A model generated the notes under the pieces. It saw nothing but the letters and a program-made list of their open reading frames with translations. It searched no databases and was not told the DNA's origin. From contig DIUR01000010.1 of NCBI GenBank assembly GCA_002428265.1, forward strand, positions 1 through 64,000: a stretch of 64,000 nt of DNA, written 5' to 3'. This DNA comes from Bacteriovoracaceae bacterium UBA6153. GTDB lineage: Bacteria > Bdellovibrionota > Bacteriovoracia > Bacteriovoracales > Bacteriovoracaceae. Made by a program: the position numbers and the translations under genes. Of the stretch, positions 1 to 8,947 are shown one piece after another. Each line of letters opens with the position of its first letter. Position 1 is the first letter of the stretch.

Positions 1-38
1 TGTTTTGTGAATGTTAAATACATTTTTGAAAAAAGAGC

Positions 39-68
39 TTGCGATAACAACTTCAATTGAAGTATAAA
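39..68 (+). promoter_or_regulatory. Sigma-70-type promoter upstream of 5S rRNA
   Basis: A -35 like TTGCGA (39-44) is separated by 18 bases from a -10 like TATAAA (63-68), predicting transcription from about position 75 into the 5S gene. The rest of the first 118 bases shows no 23S-like end or tRNA. Whether this promoter serves 5S alone, or lies in a 23S-5S spacer, cannot be told because the window starts here. Confidence 0.5.
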
Positions 69-118
69 ACGCGAGATCTATAACTAAATTTATATCGATT
101 TGTTAGAATATATCCAGT

Positions 119-238
<120 letters not shown>

Positions 239-248
239 TTTATTTTTA

Positions 249-278
249 AAAAGCCCAAGTTTATCTTGGGCTTTTTTA
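249..278 (+). terminator. Intrinsic terminator of 5S rRNA
   Basis: A nine-base stem AAGCCCAAG (251-259) pairs with CTTGGGCTT (265-273) around a five-base loop and runs into a T tract. It lies just downstream of the 5S 3' end and ahead of ftsK. Confidence 0.9.
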
Positions 279-312
279 TTCCCAAAAAACGATTCCCTGC
301 TAAAATTTAAGT

Positions 313-2697
313 ATGAATAATACAAAAATACTTAAATACGAACTTTTTACTCTGTTTTTTCTGACTGTTGTGACTCTTGTAGTTTTTTACTACAGGGATA
401 CGCTGCCAGATAGTTATCTTTCTATTTCTTCTACATCGTCATCGGGATTTTTTGCTTATTACGGGACGAGTTTTCTTAATTTCATTAATTACTATTCTGG
501 GCCGTGGGTTTTTATCCCGTGTGCTATCTTTACTTCATTTTATGTTTTGGTCTTTTCAAAAAGAGCAGACTGGATTGATGCCTTAAATATCTTCTCACTT
601 TCAATTTTTTCCCTTCTTACAATTTTTTATTTTCAACCGTCGCTTTTAGGAGCGGGACTTTATCAGATTCTTGATTCAGTCTTCTCAGCGTTTTCAATGT
701 TCTTAGTATGGGCAGCTTCAATGACTCTGTTTTTATGGGGAAGTTTTAGAGGTGGCTTTACGTCTAAAGTTCAAATGGCGGCAAGCCAGATTAAGAATTT
801 TGATTATCAATCAACTTCAAACAGTGTTCAGGATAAGTTTTTACTACTTAAAAATAAATTAGGGGTAAAAGCTAAGTCCGAAGAGGAAGAAGATACTGAA
901 GATGAGGCGCCTGCTATTGCAATGGTAACTCCTCCAGCGAAAAAAGAGGCTGCCCCAATTCTTCTTGGGAATAATGTTGAGTTAGCTGAAGAAGCTAAGT
1001 CTGATGATGAAGAAGAGAAGTTTTTAGTTCCGATTACAGAAGCTAAGAAAATTGAAGTTGCAGCTGAATCTGAAGAAGATGAATTTATGGAAGATGATCA
1101 GTCTCTTCCTGTAGTTATGAGTGCTACTGACGACGATGAGTTTGTTGATGAGTCGGAAATTTCAACATTTGCAAGTAAGGCACACAAGATCAATGCTTTC
1201 AACGATGATAAATATTACAATCTGGTGAAACTTGCTAGTCATAAAAAGCAAGATACGAAATTTTCACAACCAGAAGATAAGTACTTTCACGATATTATTT
1301 CTAAAATTCAGGCGAAGCTTGGTGAGTTTAAAATTCACGGGCAGATCATCAACGTTCTTAAGGGTCCGGTTGTTGATACATTTGAATGGGAACTAGGTCC
1401 AGGGGAGAAAGTTTCAAGGCTTACTTCAATTGCAGAAGATTTATCACTGGCTCTTTCAGGATCTCCAATTCGTATGGTTTACCCAATGAAAGGAAGAACA
1501 ACTGTAGGGATTGAAGTTCCAAGAAATCCACGTGATTTTATTTTCCTGGATGAAATTATTGGATCAAAAGATTTTACGAGTACAAGTCATCAGCTTCCGC
1601 TGGCGATGGGGAAAGATGCTTTTGGTGAACCGGTTGTCGTGGATCTTGCGACGATGCCACACATGTTAGTTGCGGGATCAACTGGTGCTGGTAAGTCGGT
1701 TTTTATTAACTCTGTTTTAGTTTCTCTATTGATTAAGAAATCACCTAATCAAATGAAGCTTATTTTAATTGATCCAAAACAGCTCGAGCTTGCTCTTTAC
1801 GCCCGACTCCCGCATTTGATTATGCCGGTTATTACAGAGGCAAAAACGGCAGCGACGGCACTTCTTTGGGCCTGTCAGGAAATGGAGAGACGTTACTCGA
1901 TTATGTCTGAGTTCGGGGTAAGAAACATTGAAGGCTTTAATCACAAATTAAAAAGTGCAGCGGGACCAATGGTCGATAAGATCAGAAAGTTTTATGAATA
2001 CTCTGCTGAAGACACATATGAGCTTCCTTACATTGTCGTTATCGTCGACGAGTTTGCAGATTTAATTCTGACTCAAAAAGGTAACGAAATTGAAACGCAT
2101 ATCTGTCGTCTGGCAGCTAAAGCGAGAGCGGCAGGGATTCACTTAATGATTGCAACACAGAGACCTTCTGTTGATGTTATCACTGGTTTAATTAAATCTA
2201 ACTTCCCAACCAGAGTTTCTTTTCGTGTAACGAGTTCAACGGATTCACGCACGATTTTAAATGCGATGGGTGCGGAAAAACTTCTTGGAAAAGGGGATAT
2301 GTTATACAAGCAGGGTGTTGATACGACTCGTATCCACTCGGCTTACATAGAAGAATTGGAAATTGAGTCCTTAACTGAAAAGCTTTCAGAAATGTCGCCT
2401 TCTTTTGATCCAAATGTGATGGAGTTCTTAGAAAATGGCGGCGAAGAAGAGCCTGTTACAACTCTTTCGACGCGAGATGGTGAATCAGCGGGTGGAAAGG
2501 ACGATAAGTATGAGGACGCAGTTAGAGTTGTTCTAGAGCACCGTTCAGCTAGCGCGTCATTATTACAAAGACGTTTAGGAGTTGGATACAATAGAGCTGC
2601 AAACCTGATTGAAGAGATGGAATCAAAGGGTGTTGTGGGGCCTGCGCAGGGCTCAAAACCGAGAAAAGTTTTGATGGGATCGGATGCTGTAACTTAG
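313..2697 (+). CDS. ftsK: DNA translocase FtsK/SpoIIIE
   Basis: Septal DNA pump that moves chromosome termini through the closing septum. At 794 aa it is closer to SpoIIIE than to long E. coli FtsK. Four membrane segments lie in roughly residues 10-145, followed by a short acidic Glu/Asp-rich linker (about 190-290) instead of the long Pro/Gln linker. The motor follows, with Walker A GSTGAGKS at about 455-462 and Walker B VVIVDEFADL near 575-585. The C-terminal gamma winged helix (last ~65 residues) contains GYNRAANLIEEME, the DNA-orienting domain. The ATG at 313 has only a weak Shine-Dalgarno. It appears to be monocistronic between the 5S terminator and the rpsB leader. Confidence 0.96.
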   Translation: MNNTKILKYELFTLFFLTVVTLVVFYYRDTLPDSYLSISSTSSSGFFAYYGTSFLNFINYYSGPWVFIPCAIFTSFYVLVFSKRADWIDALNIFSLSIFSLLTIFYFQPSLLGAGLYQILDSVFSAFSMFLVWAASMTLFLWGSFRGGFTSKVQMAASQIKNFDYQSTSNSVQDKFLLLKNKLGVKAKSEEEEDTEDEAPAIAMVTPPAKKEAAPILLGNNVELAEEAKSDDEEEKFLVPITEAKKIEVAAESEEDEFMEDDQSLPVVMSATDDDEFVDESEISTFASKAHKINAFNDDKYYNLVKLASHKKQDTKFSQPEDKYFHDIISKIQAKLGEFKIHGQIINVLKGPVVDTFEWELGPGEKVSRLTSIAEDLSLALSGSPIRMVYPMKGRTTVGIEVPRNPRDFIFLDEIIGSKDFTSTSHQLPLAMGKDAFGEPVVVDLATMPHMLVAGSTGAGKSVFINSVLVSLLIKKSPNQMKLILIDPKQLELALYARLPHLIMPVITEAKTAATALLWACQEMERRYSIMSEFGVRNIEGFNHKLKSAAGPMVDKIRKFYEYSAEDTYELPYIVVIVDEFADLILTQKGNEIETHICRLAAKARAAGIHLMIATQRPSVDVITGLIKSNFPTRVSFRVTSSTDSRTILNAMGAEKLLGKGDMLYKQGVDTTRIHSAYIEELEIESLTEKLSEMSPSFDPNVMEFLENGGEEEPVTTLSTRDGESAGGKDDKYEDAVRVVLEHRSASASLLQRRLGVGYNRAANLIEEMESKGVVGPAQGSKPRKVLMGSDAVT

Positions 2698-2714
2698 TCA
2701 ACAATAGGTCTATT

Positions 2715-2739
2715 TTTGGGAGTGGAAATCACTCCCAAA
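2715..2739 (+). terminator. Hairpin after ftsK (possible weak terminator)
   Basis: A perfect ten-base stem TTTGGGAGTG (2715-2724) pairs with CACTCCCAAA (2730-2739) around a five-base loop, 18 bases after the ftsK stop. No uninterrupted T run follows, so it may stabilise the 3' end rather than terminate efficiently. Confidence 0.4.
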
Positions 2740-2802
2740 TACTCTTAGATCTTGCTCAATTTAAGGTCATATGTTATCACCTTAACTCATAATAATTTCA
2801 GT

Positions 2803-2861
2803 TGTCTGAAATGTTGGTCCATAGAGATATGGCTCACAGACAATTCGATTAACCAACGGAG
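2803..2861 (+). promoter_or_regulatory. Putative S2 (rpsB) leader RNA with pseudoknot over the ribosome-binding site
   Basis: TGTCTG (2803-2808) pairs with CAGACA (2837-2842) and encloses a CCATA/TATGG hairpin (2819-2823 with 2828-2832) capped by a GAGA tetraloop. GTTGGT (2813-2818), inside that loop, is the exact complement of ACCAAC (2852-2857), which lies outside the stem and directly abuts the GGAG Shine-Dalgarno (2858-2861) of rpsB. This is an H-type pseudoknot placed to control initiation. A weak promoter (TTGCTC 2752-2757, 17 bases, TATCAC 2775-2780) would put the start near 2787. Autoregulation by S2 is known in other bacteria; here it is inferred from the pairing and position. Confidence 0.55.
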
Positions 2862-2866
2862 AATCT

Positions 2867-3664
2867 ATGTCAGAATTAAATCTAAAAGGTCTTTTAGAGG
2901 CCGGCGCACACTTTGGTCACCAGACTGAAAAGTGGAACCCAAAAATGAAGAAATACGTCTTCGGTGAGAAGAACGGTATCTACATTATCGACCTTGCTAA
3001 AACTATTCCTCTTGCAAAAGACGCTTACGATTTCCTTAAAAAAACTGCTGCTGAAGGTAAGCCAGTTCTTTTCGTGGGAACAAAAAGACAAGCATCAGAT
3101 GTTGTAACTAAAGCTGCTCAAGACTGTGGAGCTAACTTTGTTACTTCAAGATGGTTAGGTGGAATGCTTACAAACTGGAAAACAGTTTCACTTTCAATCG
3201 ATAAAATTCGTAAAGTAGAAAAAATGAAAGAAACAGGAGATTTCGGTCTTCTAACTAAAAAAGAAAGAATTAACATTGAGAAAGAAGTAATCAAGCTAGA
3301 AAAAGTTCTAGGCGGGATTAAAGATATGAAGAAGCTTCCAGGAGCTCTTTTCGTAATCGATCCAAACAATGAAAGAATCGCAATTCTTGAAGCTAACAAC
3401 CTAGGGATTCCTGTTGTTGCTATCACTGATACAAACTGTGACCCAACTGGTGTTGATTATGTAGTTCCAGGAAACGACGATGCAATTAAATCTGTATCAA
3501 TGTTTACTGAGTACTTCGCTAACTCAGTTACTGAAGGGATGAACCTTGCTAAGAAAAACAACAAGCTTGAAGCATCTTCAAAAGATTCTTCTCGTGACAT
3601 GGCACTTGAAAAAGAAATCATCAGCAAGTACGAAAAAGATATCGATCTTGTTGACGAAGAATAG
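2867..3664 (+). CDS. rpsB: 30S ribosomal protein S2
   Basis: Small-subunit protein that joins late on the solvent side. The N-terminus MSELNLKGLLEAGAHFGHQT and the block FVGTKRQASD followed by RWLGGMLTNWKT are diagnostic of S2. At 265 aa it is slightly longer than E. coli S2 because of a charged C-terminal tail (about 235-265). The ATG is preceded at five bases by GGAG, which is engaged in the leader pseudoknot described separately. It is followed 41 bases later by tsf, the conserved bacterial pairing, and the two end at a shared terminator. Confidence 0.98.
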   Translation: MSELNLKGLLEAGAHFGHQTEKWNPKMKKYVFGEKNGIYIIDLAKTIPLAKDAYDFLKKTAAEGKPVLFVGTKRQASDVVTKAAQDCGANFVTSRWLGGMLTNWKTVSLSIDKIRKVEKMKETGDFGLLTKKERINIEKEVIKLEKVLGGIKDMKKLPGALFVIDPNNERIAILEANNLGIPVVAITDTNCDPTGVDYVVPGNDDAIKSVSMFTEYFANSVTEGMNLAKKNNKLEASSKDSSRDMALEKEIISKYEKDIDLVDEE

Positions 3665-3705
3665 TCCCTGATTAGTTTTAATTTTTAAAAGATAAGGAAA
3701 TAGAT

Positions 3706-4362
3706 ATGACACAAATTACTGCAAAACTTGTTTCTGAGCTAAGAGAAAAAACTGGTGCTGGAATGATGGACTGTAAAAAAGCTCTTGGTGAAGTAAATGG
3801 CGATATCGAAAAAGCTATCGATTACCTAAGACAAAAAGGTCTAGCTGCTGCTCAAAAGAAGCAATCTCGTATTGCCGCTGAAGGTGCTGTAGCATCATAC
3901 ATCCACGGTGGAAAACTTGGTGTAATGGTTGAAGTTAACTGTGAAACAGACTTCGTAGCTAAATCAGAAGATTTCCAAACTTTCGTTAAAGATGTAGCTA
4001 TGCACGTAGCTGCAGCTGATCCTAAGTTCGTAAGAGCTTCGGAAATGGATCAGGCATTCGTAGATAGAGAAATTGCAATCTATACTGCTCAGTTAAAAGA
4101 AGAAGGGAAACCAGAAAACATGATCCCGAAAATCGTAGAAGGAAAAGTTAAGAAGTTAGCTTCTGAAGTTTGTCTTCTTGATCAAAAATTCATCAAGAAC
4201 CCGGACATTTCTGTTCAGGATCTAATCAATGAACTTACTATTAAAGTTGGAGAAAAAATCGACGTAAGAAGATTTGTAAAATTCAACCTTGGAGAAGGTA
4301 TTGAGAAGAAAGTTGACGACTTCGCAGCTGAAGTTGCTTCTATGACTGGTGGAAAGCAGTAA
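3706..4362 (+). CDS. tsf: Elongation factor Ts
   Basis: Guanine-nucleotide exchange factor that recycles EF-Tu. The start carries the UBA-like domain with the signature LREKTGAGMMDCKKAL (residues ~11-26), and the core has the second signature EVNCETDFVAK near residue 77-87 (Asp and Phe contact EF-Tu). At 218 aa it is the short form without a second complete subdomain. A SD-like AAGGAAAT lies just upstream. Cotranscribed with rpsB and followed by a strong terminator. Confidence 0.98.
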   Translation: MTQITAKLVSELREKTGAGMMDCKKALGEVNGDIEKAIDYLRQKGLAAAQKKQSRIAAEGAVASYIHGGKLGVMVEVNCETDFVAKSEDFQTFVKDVAMHVAAADPKFVRASEMDQAFVDREIAIYTAQLKEEGKPENMIPKIVEGKVKKLASEVCLLDQKFIKNPDISVQDLINELTIKVGEKIDVRRFVKFNLGEGIEKKVDDFAAEVASMTGGKQ

Positions 4363-4384
4363 TTAAGAATTTATGAAATCACAC

Positions 4385-4413
4385 AAAGGGGCTTGCAAAG
4401 GCCCCTTTTTTTT
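4385..4413 (+). terminator. Intrinsic terminator after tsf
   Basis: AAAGGGGC (4385-4392) pairs with GCCCCTTT (4401-4408) around an eight-base loop and runs into eight or more T residues. It separates rpsB-tsf from pyrH, although pyrH begins only about 20 bases later, so partial readthrough probably feeds the downstream genes. Confidence 0.9.
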
Positions 4414-4435
4414 GACCAACAATTGAGGAATGATA

Positions 4436-5146
4436 ATGAAGTATAACCGAATTCTTTTGAAACTTTCTGGTGAGGCACTTGCCGGTGAACTAGGACACGG
4501 AATTTCTGCAGAAGTGTTAACGACTATCGCTGGAGAGATTAAAGAACTTCAAGCTATGGGTGTTGAAATCGCGATCGTTATCGGTGGCGGAAATATTCAC
4601 CGTGGAGTAGCAGGTGCTACTAAAGGAATGGATAGGACAACTTCAGATCACATGGGAATGCTTGCGACAGTGATCAATTCACTCGCTCTTCAAGATAGTC
4701 TTGAAAGACATGATATTAACTCTAGAGTTTTAACAGCTATCGATATGCAAGAAATTGCAGAGCCGTACATTAGAAGACGTGCTGTTCGCCACCTTGAAAA
4801 GAAAAGAGTGGTTATCTTTGCAGCTGGAACTGGGAATCCATACTTCACAACAGATACTGCCGCAGCGCTTCGTGCAAATGAAATTGACGCACAGGTGATA
4901 ATGAAAGCAACAAAAGTTGATGGAATCTATAATAAAGACCCAATGAAGTTTAAAGATGCTGTAAAGATTGATAAACTGAAGTTTATGGATGTTCTAAATC
5001 AAGGGCTTGCTGTTATGGATTCAACAGCAATTAGTCTTTCGATGGATAACGAAATTGATATTCTTGTTTTCAACATGTTTGAAAAGGGAAATATCAAGCG
5101 CGCTGTTCTTGGTGAAAACATCGGTACGATTGTAACTAATAAATAG
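4436..5146 (+). CDS. pyrH: UMP kinase
   Basis: Phosphorylates UMP to UDP in pyrimidine synthesis (amino-acid kinase fold, not homologous to eukaryotic UMP kinase). The N-terminus [13 protein letters not shown], the IGGGNIHRG glycine loop and the [10 protein letters not shown] block are typical of hexameric bacterial PyrH. I start it at the ATG at 4436 (MKYNRI) rather than the in-frame ATG at 4430, because the Shine-Dalgarno GAGGA (4425-4429) would touch the earlier codon but sits six bases before the later one. The product is 236 aa. It heads the pyrH-frr-uppS-cdsA run. Confidence 0.96.
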   Translation: MKYNRILLKLSGEALAGELGHGISAEVLTTIAGEIKELQAMGVEIAIVIGGGNIHRGVAGATKGMDRTTSDHMGMLATVINSLALQDSLERHDINSRVLTAIDMQEIAEPYIRRRAVRHLEKKRVVIFAAGTGNPYFTTDTAAALRANEIDAQVIMKATKVDGIYNKDPMKFKDAVKIDKLKFMDVLNQGLAVMDSTAISLSMDNEIDILVFNMFEKGNIKRAVLGENIGTIVTNK

Positions 5147-5173
5147 AATATTAAATAACGAAAGGGGTCTCAT

Positions 5174-5731
5174 ATGATGAACGAAACAAAAACTTCATTA
5201 AATGATTCAATGAAAAAAGCCGTTGATTCACTTAAGCACCAATTAACAAAAGTACGTACAGGAAGAGCATCAGCATCTATTTTAGATGGTGTTCAAGTTG
5301 ATTATTATGGATCTATGTCACCAATCTCTCAGCTTGGTCAGATCTCAACTCCTGAAGCACGTCTTCTTCAAATTCAGCCATTCGATAAAACGATGATCGC
5401 TGCTATTGAAAAAGCTATTTTTGGAGCTAACCTTGGTGTAACTCCAACGAACGATGGAAACTTTGTTCGTCTTAACTTTCCTTCATTAACTGAAGACAAA
5501 AGAAAAGACATCGCAAAAGAAATTAAGAAAATTGGTGAGGACGCGAAAGTTGTTCTAAGAAACCTACGTCGTGATTCTAACGAAGCTATTAAAAAGGCTG
5601 AGAAAGATAAGACGATTTCAGAAGACGATTCTAAAAAAATCCAAACTGAAATCCAAAATATCACTGATAAATTCACGAAAGAGATCGACACCGTCATCTC
5701 TAATAAAGAAAAAGAAGTACTGGCAGTTTAA
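5174..5731 (+). CDS. frr: Ribosome recycling factor
   Basis: Splits post-termination ribosomes together with EF-G. Its 185 aa match the E. coli length. Family features are the LTKVRTGRAS block (residues ~24-33), VDYYGS with the TPEAR block, and the C-terminal DSKKIQTEIQ helix. SD AAAGGGG lies seven bases before the ATG at 5174; the second ATG at 5177 is also possible. The stop is immediately followed by uppS. Confidence 0.98.
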   Translation: MMNETKTSLNDSMKKAVDSLKHQLTKVRTGRASASILDGVQVDYYGSMSPISQLGQISTPEARLLQIQPFDKTMIAAIEKAIFGANLGVTPTNDGNFVRLNFPSLTEDKRKDIAKEIKKIGEDAKVVLRNLRRDSNEAIKKAEKDKTISEDDSKKIQTEIQNITDKFTKEIDTVISNKEKEVLAV

Positions 5732-5743
5732 TTGGATACAACA

Positions 5744-6505
5744 ATGGAACCTCTGGTTCACAACATTAAGCACGTCGCTGTCATTATGGATGGCAATGGC
5801 CGTTGGGCCAAAGAGCGTTCTCACCCGAGAGTGTGGGGCCACGTGCGCGGTTCCGGAGTTGTGTCACATATTGTTCAGGAAGCGGACTCACTGGGGATTG
5901 AAGCGCTTACAATGTATGCGTTCTCATCAGAAAACTGGAGTCGTCCACAGACTGAAGTTCTTGTGCTCTTTAATCTTCTTTATAAATTCTTAAAGAAAGA
6001 GCGCACACGTATTTTAAAAAACAACATCAGATTCAGAATCATGGGAGATATAACAAATCTTCCAGAGCAGACTAGAAAGCTGATTGCTCAGTTAGAGCAA
6101 GAGACAGCTCATCATCAAGGCTTAAAATTAACTTTTGCTTTTGGTTACGGTGGACGATCTGAAATCACTCATGCAGTTAATAATTTTATTAAAGCTAATC
6201 CTGGAAAAGAAATCAGTGAAGAAGACTTAAATGACTTTATGATGATTCCTGATCTTGGTGATGTGGATTTATTAATCAGGTCGGGTGGAGATCACCGCGT
6301 ATCTAATTTTATGCTTTGGCAGATAGCTTACGCGGAAATGTATTTTACAAAAACAAAATGGCCGGATTTTACGGTTACTGAGTTTAGATACATTATTGAA
6401 CAAGTCGCTAAAAGAGAAAGACGTTTTGGAGCAGTTGCTCCAACAAATAATCTTCAAGACAACATCATAGTCGCACGCGAAAATCAAAGAGCGATCAGAG
6501 GCTAA
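5744..6505 (+). CDS. uppS: Undecaprenyl diphosphate synthase (cis-prenyltransferase)
   Basis: Makes the C55 lipid carrier for peptidoglycan and O-antigen by adding isopentenyl units to farnesyl diphosphate. Motifs include HVAVIMDGNGRWA (catalytic Asp and the Arg/Gly pocket), YAFSSENWSRP, and the C-terminal DLLIRSGGDHRVSNFMLWQ with TKWPDF. The familiar pocket version is SGExRxSNFLLWQ, so Gly-Gly-Asp replaces Gly-Glu there. I prefer the ATG at 5744, with TTGGA seven bases upstream. A TTG at 5732, directly after the frr stop, would add four residues. The end overlaps the start of cdsA. Confidence 0.93.
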   Translation: MEPLVHNIKHVAVIMDGNGRWAKERSHPRVWGHVRGSGVVSHIVQEADSLGIEALTMYAFSSENWSRPQTEVLVLFNLLYKFLKKERTRILKNNIRFRIMGDITNLPEQTRKLIAQLEQETAHHQGLKLTFAFGYGGRSEITHAVNNFIKANPGKEISEEDLNDFMMIPDLGDVDLLIRSGGDHRVSNFMLWQIAYAEMYFTKTKWPDFTVTEFRYIIEQVAKRERRFGAVAPTNNLQDNIIVARENQRAIRG

Positions 6506-7338
6506 TGATGTCAAATACAAAAGAAAGAATCATTTCAGCATTAATTATGGCGGCGATCGTGATCGCAGCAGTATTAGGCGGAAGATGGACAACACTTCTA
6601 GCTGTTTGGGCCGCAGGTGTACTTTGTATTGATGAGTTGCTTTGTAATTTTGCTAAAGTTAAAAGAAGCGATTTCGTTTTTAAATATGTCGTGATCTTTT
6701 TCACACTCTTTTTTGTCACAGTAAATGCACTCAATGCCAGACTTTCACTTTATTTTTTCACGATAGCATCTTTGATGCTGAATTTATTTTTGATTTATTA
6801 CTTATTTAAAATTCCTATGGAAAAAGCGTTCATGAAAAACAGCGCTATTAAAACTCCGGGATTAATTGCTGCTTTAGTTATCCTTCCACTTCTGTCGTTT
6901 GGGATTCATTTCGAGACGGAAAATTGGAGACAAATTCTTGGTATGTTATTGATCGTTACTTACTCTATGGATACCGGAGCTTGGTTTGTTGGCAAAAATT
7001 TCGGTAAACATAAATTATGGCCAGTAGTAAGTCCTAAGAAAACTGTTGAGGGATTAATTGGTGGTATGATCATTGCTGCACTATGTGGCTCATTGGCATG
7101 GTACTATTTCTTTGATCAATTCAGATGGTATTACTCAGTTATTTTCGCTCTTTGCGGAATGATGTCGCAAGTCGGTGATTTAGTTCAGTCAAAACTTAAA
7201 AGAGAGTTTGAAATCAAAGACAGCTCAAACCTGATTCCAGGACATGGCGGGGTATACGATCGTATAGACAGCCTTATCTTTCTGTCGCCTTTTTTCGTGA
7301 TTGTTGTAAAATACTTAGGACAGCAATTTACAATTTAA
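6505..7338 (+). CDS. cdsA: Phosphatidate cytidylyltransferase
   Basis: Integral inner-membrane enzyme converting phosphatidic acid and CTP to CDP-diacylglycerol, the branch point for all phospholipids. The C-terminal family signature is complete, beginning SKLKREFEIKDSS and ending PGHGGVYDRIDS (residues ~229-256). Seven or eight hydrophobic segments precede it, and length (277 aa) is normal. The start overlaps the uppS stop (TAATG); ATG at 6508 is an alternative. It supplies substrate to PssA encoded 3 kb downstream in the same run. Confidence 0.95.
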   Translation: MMSNTKERIISALIMAAIVIAAVLGGRWTTLLAVWAAGVLCIDELLCNFAKVKRSDFVFKYVVIFFTLFFVTVNALNARLSLYFFTIASLMLNLFLIYYLFKIPMEKAFMKNSAIKTPGLIAALVILPLLSFGIHFETENWRQILGMLLIVTYSMDTGAWFVGKNFGKHKLWPVVSPKKTVEGLIGGMIIAALCGSLAWYYFFDQFRWYYSVIFALCGMMSQVGDLVQSKLKREFEIKDSSNLIPGHGGVYDRIDSLIFLSPFFVIVVKYLGQQFTI

Positions 7339-7372
7339 AACTCTCAATTTGTCAGAGTATTAAGAGGCTTCC

Positions 7373-8947
7373 ATGTTATTAGAAAAAATCGTCGTATTTA
7401 TTATTTTCCTTGGGCCATTGGTTTTTTTCCATGAGCTCGGCCACTTTCTTTTCGCCAGATTATTTGGTGTTAGAGTTGAAGTCTTTTCAATTGGATTTGG
7501 TCCAAAACTTTTCAAGAAAAAATGGGGTGATACTGAGTATGCAGTCTCAGCTATACCACTAGGTGGATACGTTAAGATGTATGGAGATGATCCATTCAAT
7601 AAAGATGATATCCCTGAATCAGAAAGAGCAAAAAGTTTTACTCACCAAGGTAAGTGGGCACGCTTTTGGATCGTTATGGGTGGACCATTAGCGAACTTCA
7701 TTTTAGCTTTCGTGATTTTCTTTGCTCTATTAATTGCTGGAGAGAGGATTCCAGAAATTAAAATTGGTGCAATCACTCCAGAGACAAGCCTTTATCAAAA
7801 TGGCGTAAGAACAGGTGACGTTCTTGTTCAAGTGAACAAAAACGATGTTTATAACCCTTCTGACTTAATGGTTGATGGAAATACAATTGTTAGTTCGTTA
7901 ACAATTAAAAGAAATGGCGAGACAAAAGAATTAAACGTTAACTTTGCCGGAGATAAATTCTTCGAAGAAGTTTTAAAGTATCCTCCTTTTTTAAGAAAGC
8001 CATACCTGGTTGATAACAGCGCTAATCGTTTTGTGATTACTGCTAATAAAGATCAAACTGATTCTCAGCACTCAATTGAAGAGCTGGCGAATATGGAAAA
8101 CGTAAAAACTCTTTACTTGTACCCGGTTGTTAAAGGTGAAGACCTGGCGAGCGATACAGTAAAGGTTGATACTGCTGCAGTTAAAGAAATTAAGGTTTCA
8201 TACAATAATCTAAATACTCTTTTAATTGCTCTTGAAGCTCAAGGTCTAAGAACCATTGATTTAATGGTTAGAAGTGTAAACATGGGTTCTCCAGCCGATA
8301 AAGTTGGAATCAAAAGTGATGATGTATTCATTAGTCTTGAGGGACAGAAAGTTTATAGCTTTGAAGAATTAAGAACAAAACTTCAGACAATTAATAAGCC
8401 TACTGTAGATGTAGAAGTCTATAGTGCAGGTGTGCTTAAAAAAATTACAGTGACTCCTGATTCAAGTGTTCAAGATGGAAAAACTGTTAAGCTCTTAGGT
8501 GTATATAGTTTCATTGAGGTTTTAAAAACAAACTTCGTTTTAACAAAGTCTAAAGGTCTTTGGAGCTCGACAACAGTTGCCGTTGCCCGTACATGGGATT
8601 CAATGAAGAAAACTGTTGATGGGTTTGTGAAATTGATTACAAATCAAGTTTCTCTGAAATCAATCGGTGGACCACTTGCTATTGGTAAAGTTGCCCATGA
8701 TTCATTTAATACATCACTTTCATACTTCTTTCAGTTAATGGCACTCATATCTGTAAACCTTGGTGTTATTAACCTTTTCCCAATTCCAGTTCTTGATGGT
8801 GGGCATATCATGTTCATCGTTTTAGAAATTGTGAATCGTGGACCACTTTCGAGAAGAAAGATGGAGATTGCTCAACAGGTAGGGTTATCAGTTCTGTTAA
8901 TGCTAATGGTTGGTGCAATTTTTAATGATGTGACTAGGTTCTTTTAA
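7373..8947 (+). CDS. rseP: Site-2 membrane metalloprotease RseP
   Basis: Intramembrane zinc protease that clips signal-peptide remnants and, in many bacteria, anti-sigma factors. HELGH at residues 20-24 supplies the zinc ligands, and the second active-site motif NLFPIPVLDGGH lies at about 466-477. Two PDZ-like regions occupy the periplasmic loop (around 115-200 and 290-370). At 524 aa it is some 70 residues longer than E. coli RseP, the excess lying between the PDZ regions. The stop overlaps the tsaB ATG by one base, implying translational coupling. No anti-sigma factor gene is visible here. Confidence 0.94.
   Translation: MLLEKIVVFIIFLGPLVFFHELGHFLFARLFGVRVEVFSIGFGPKLFKKKWGDTEYAVSAIPLGGYVKMYGDDPFNKDDIPESERAKSFTHQGKWARFWIVMGGPLANFILAFVIFFALLIAGERIPEIKIGAITPETSLYQNGVRTGDVLVQVNKNDVYNPSDLMVDGNTIVSSLTIKRNGETKELNVNFAGDKFFEEVLKYPPFLRKPYLVDNSANRFVITANKDQTDSQHSIEELANMENVKTLYLYPVVKGEDLASDTVKVDTAAVKEIKVSYNNLNTLLIALEAQGLRTIDLMVRSVNMGSPADKVGIKSDDVFISLEGQKVYSFEELRTKLQTINKPTVDVEVYSAGVLKKITVTPDSSVQDGKTVKLLGVYSFIEVLKTNFVLTKSKGLWSSTTVAVARTWDSMKKTVDGFVKLITNQVSLKSIGGPLAIGKVAHDSFNTSLSYFFQLMALISVNLGVINLFPIPVLDGGHIMFIVLEIVNRGPLSRRKMEIAQQVGLSVLLMLMVGAIFNDVTRFF

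Noticed and set aside
5571..5993. Lys-rich open frame across the frr-uppS junction
   Set aside because: Overlaps two well-supported genes in another frame and lacks family features.
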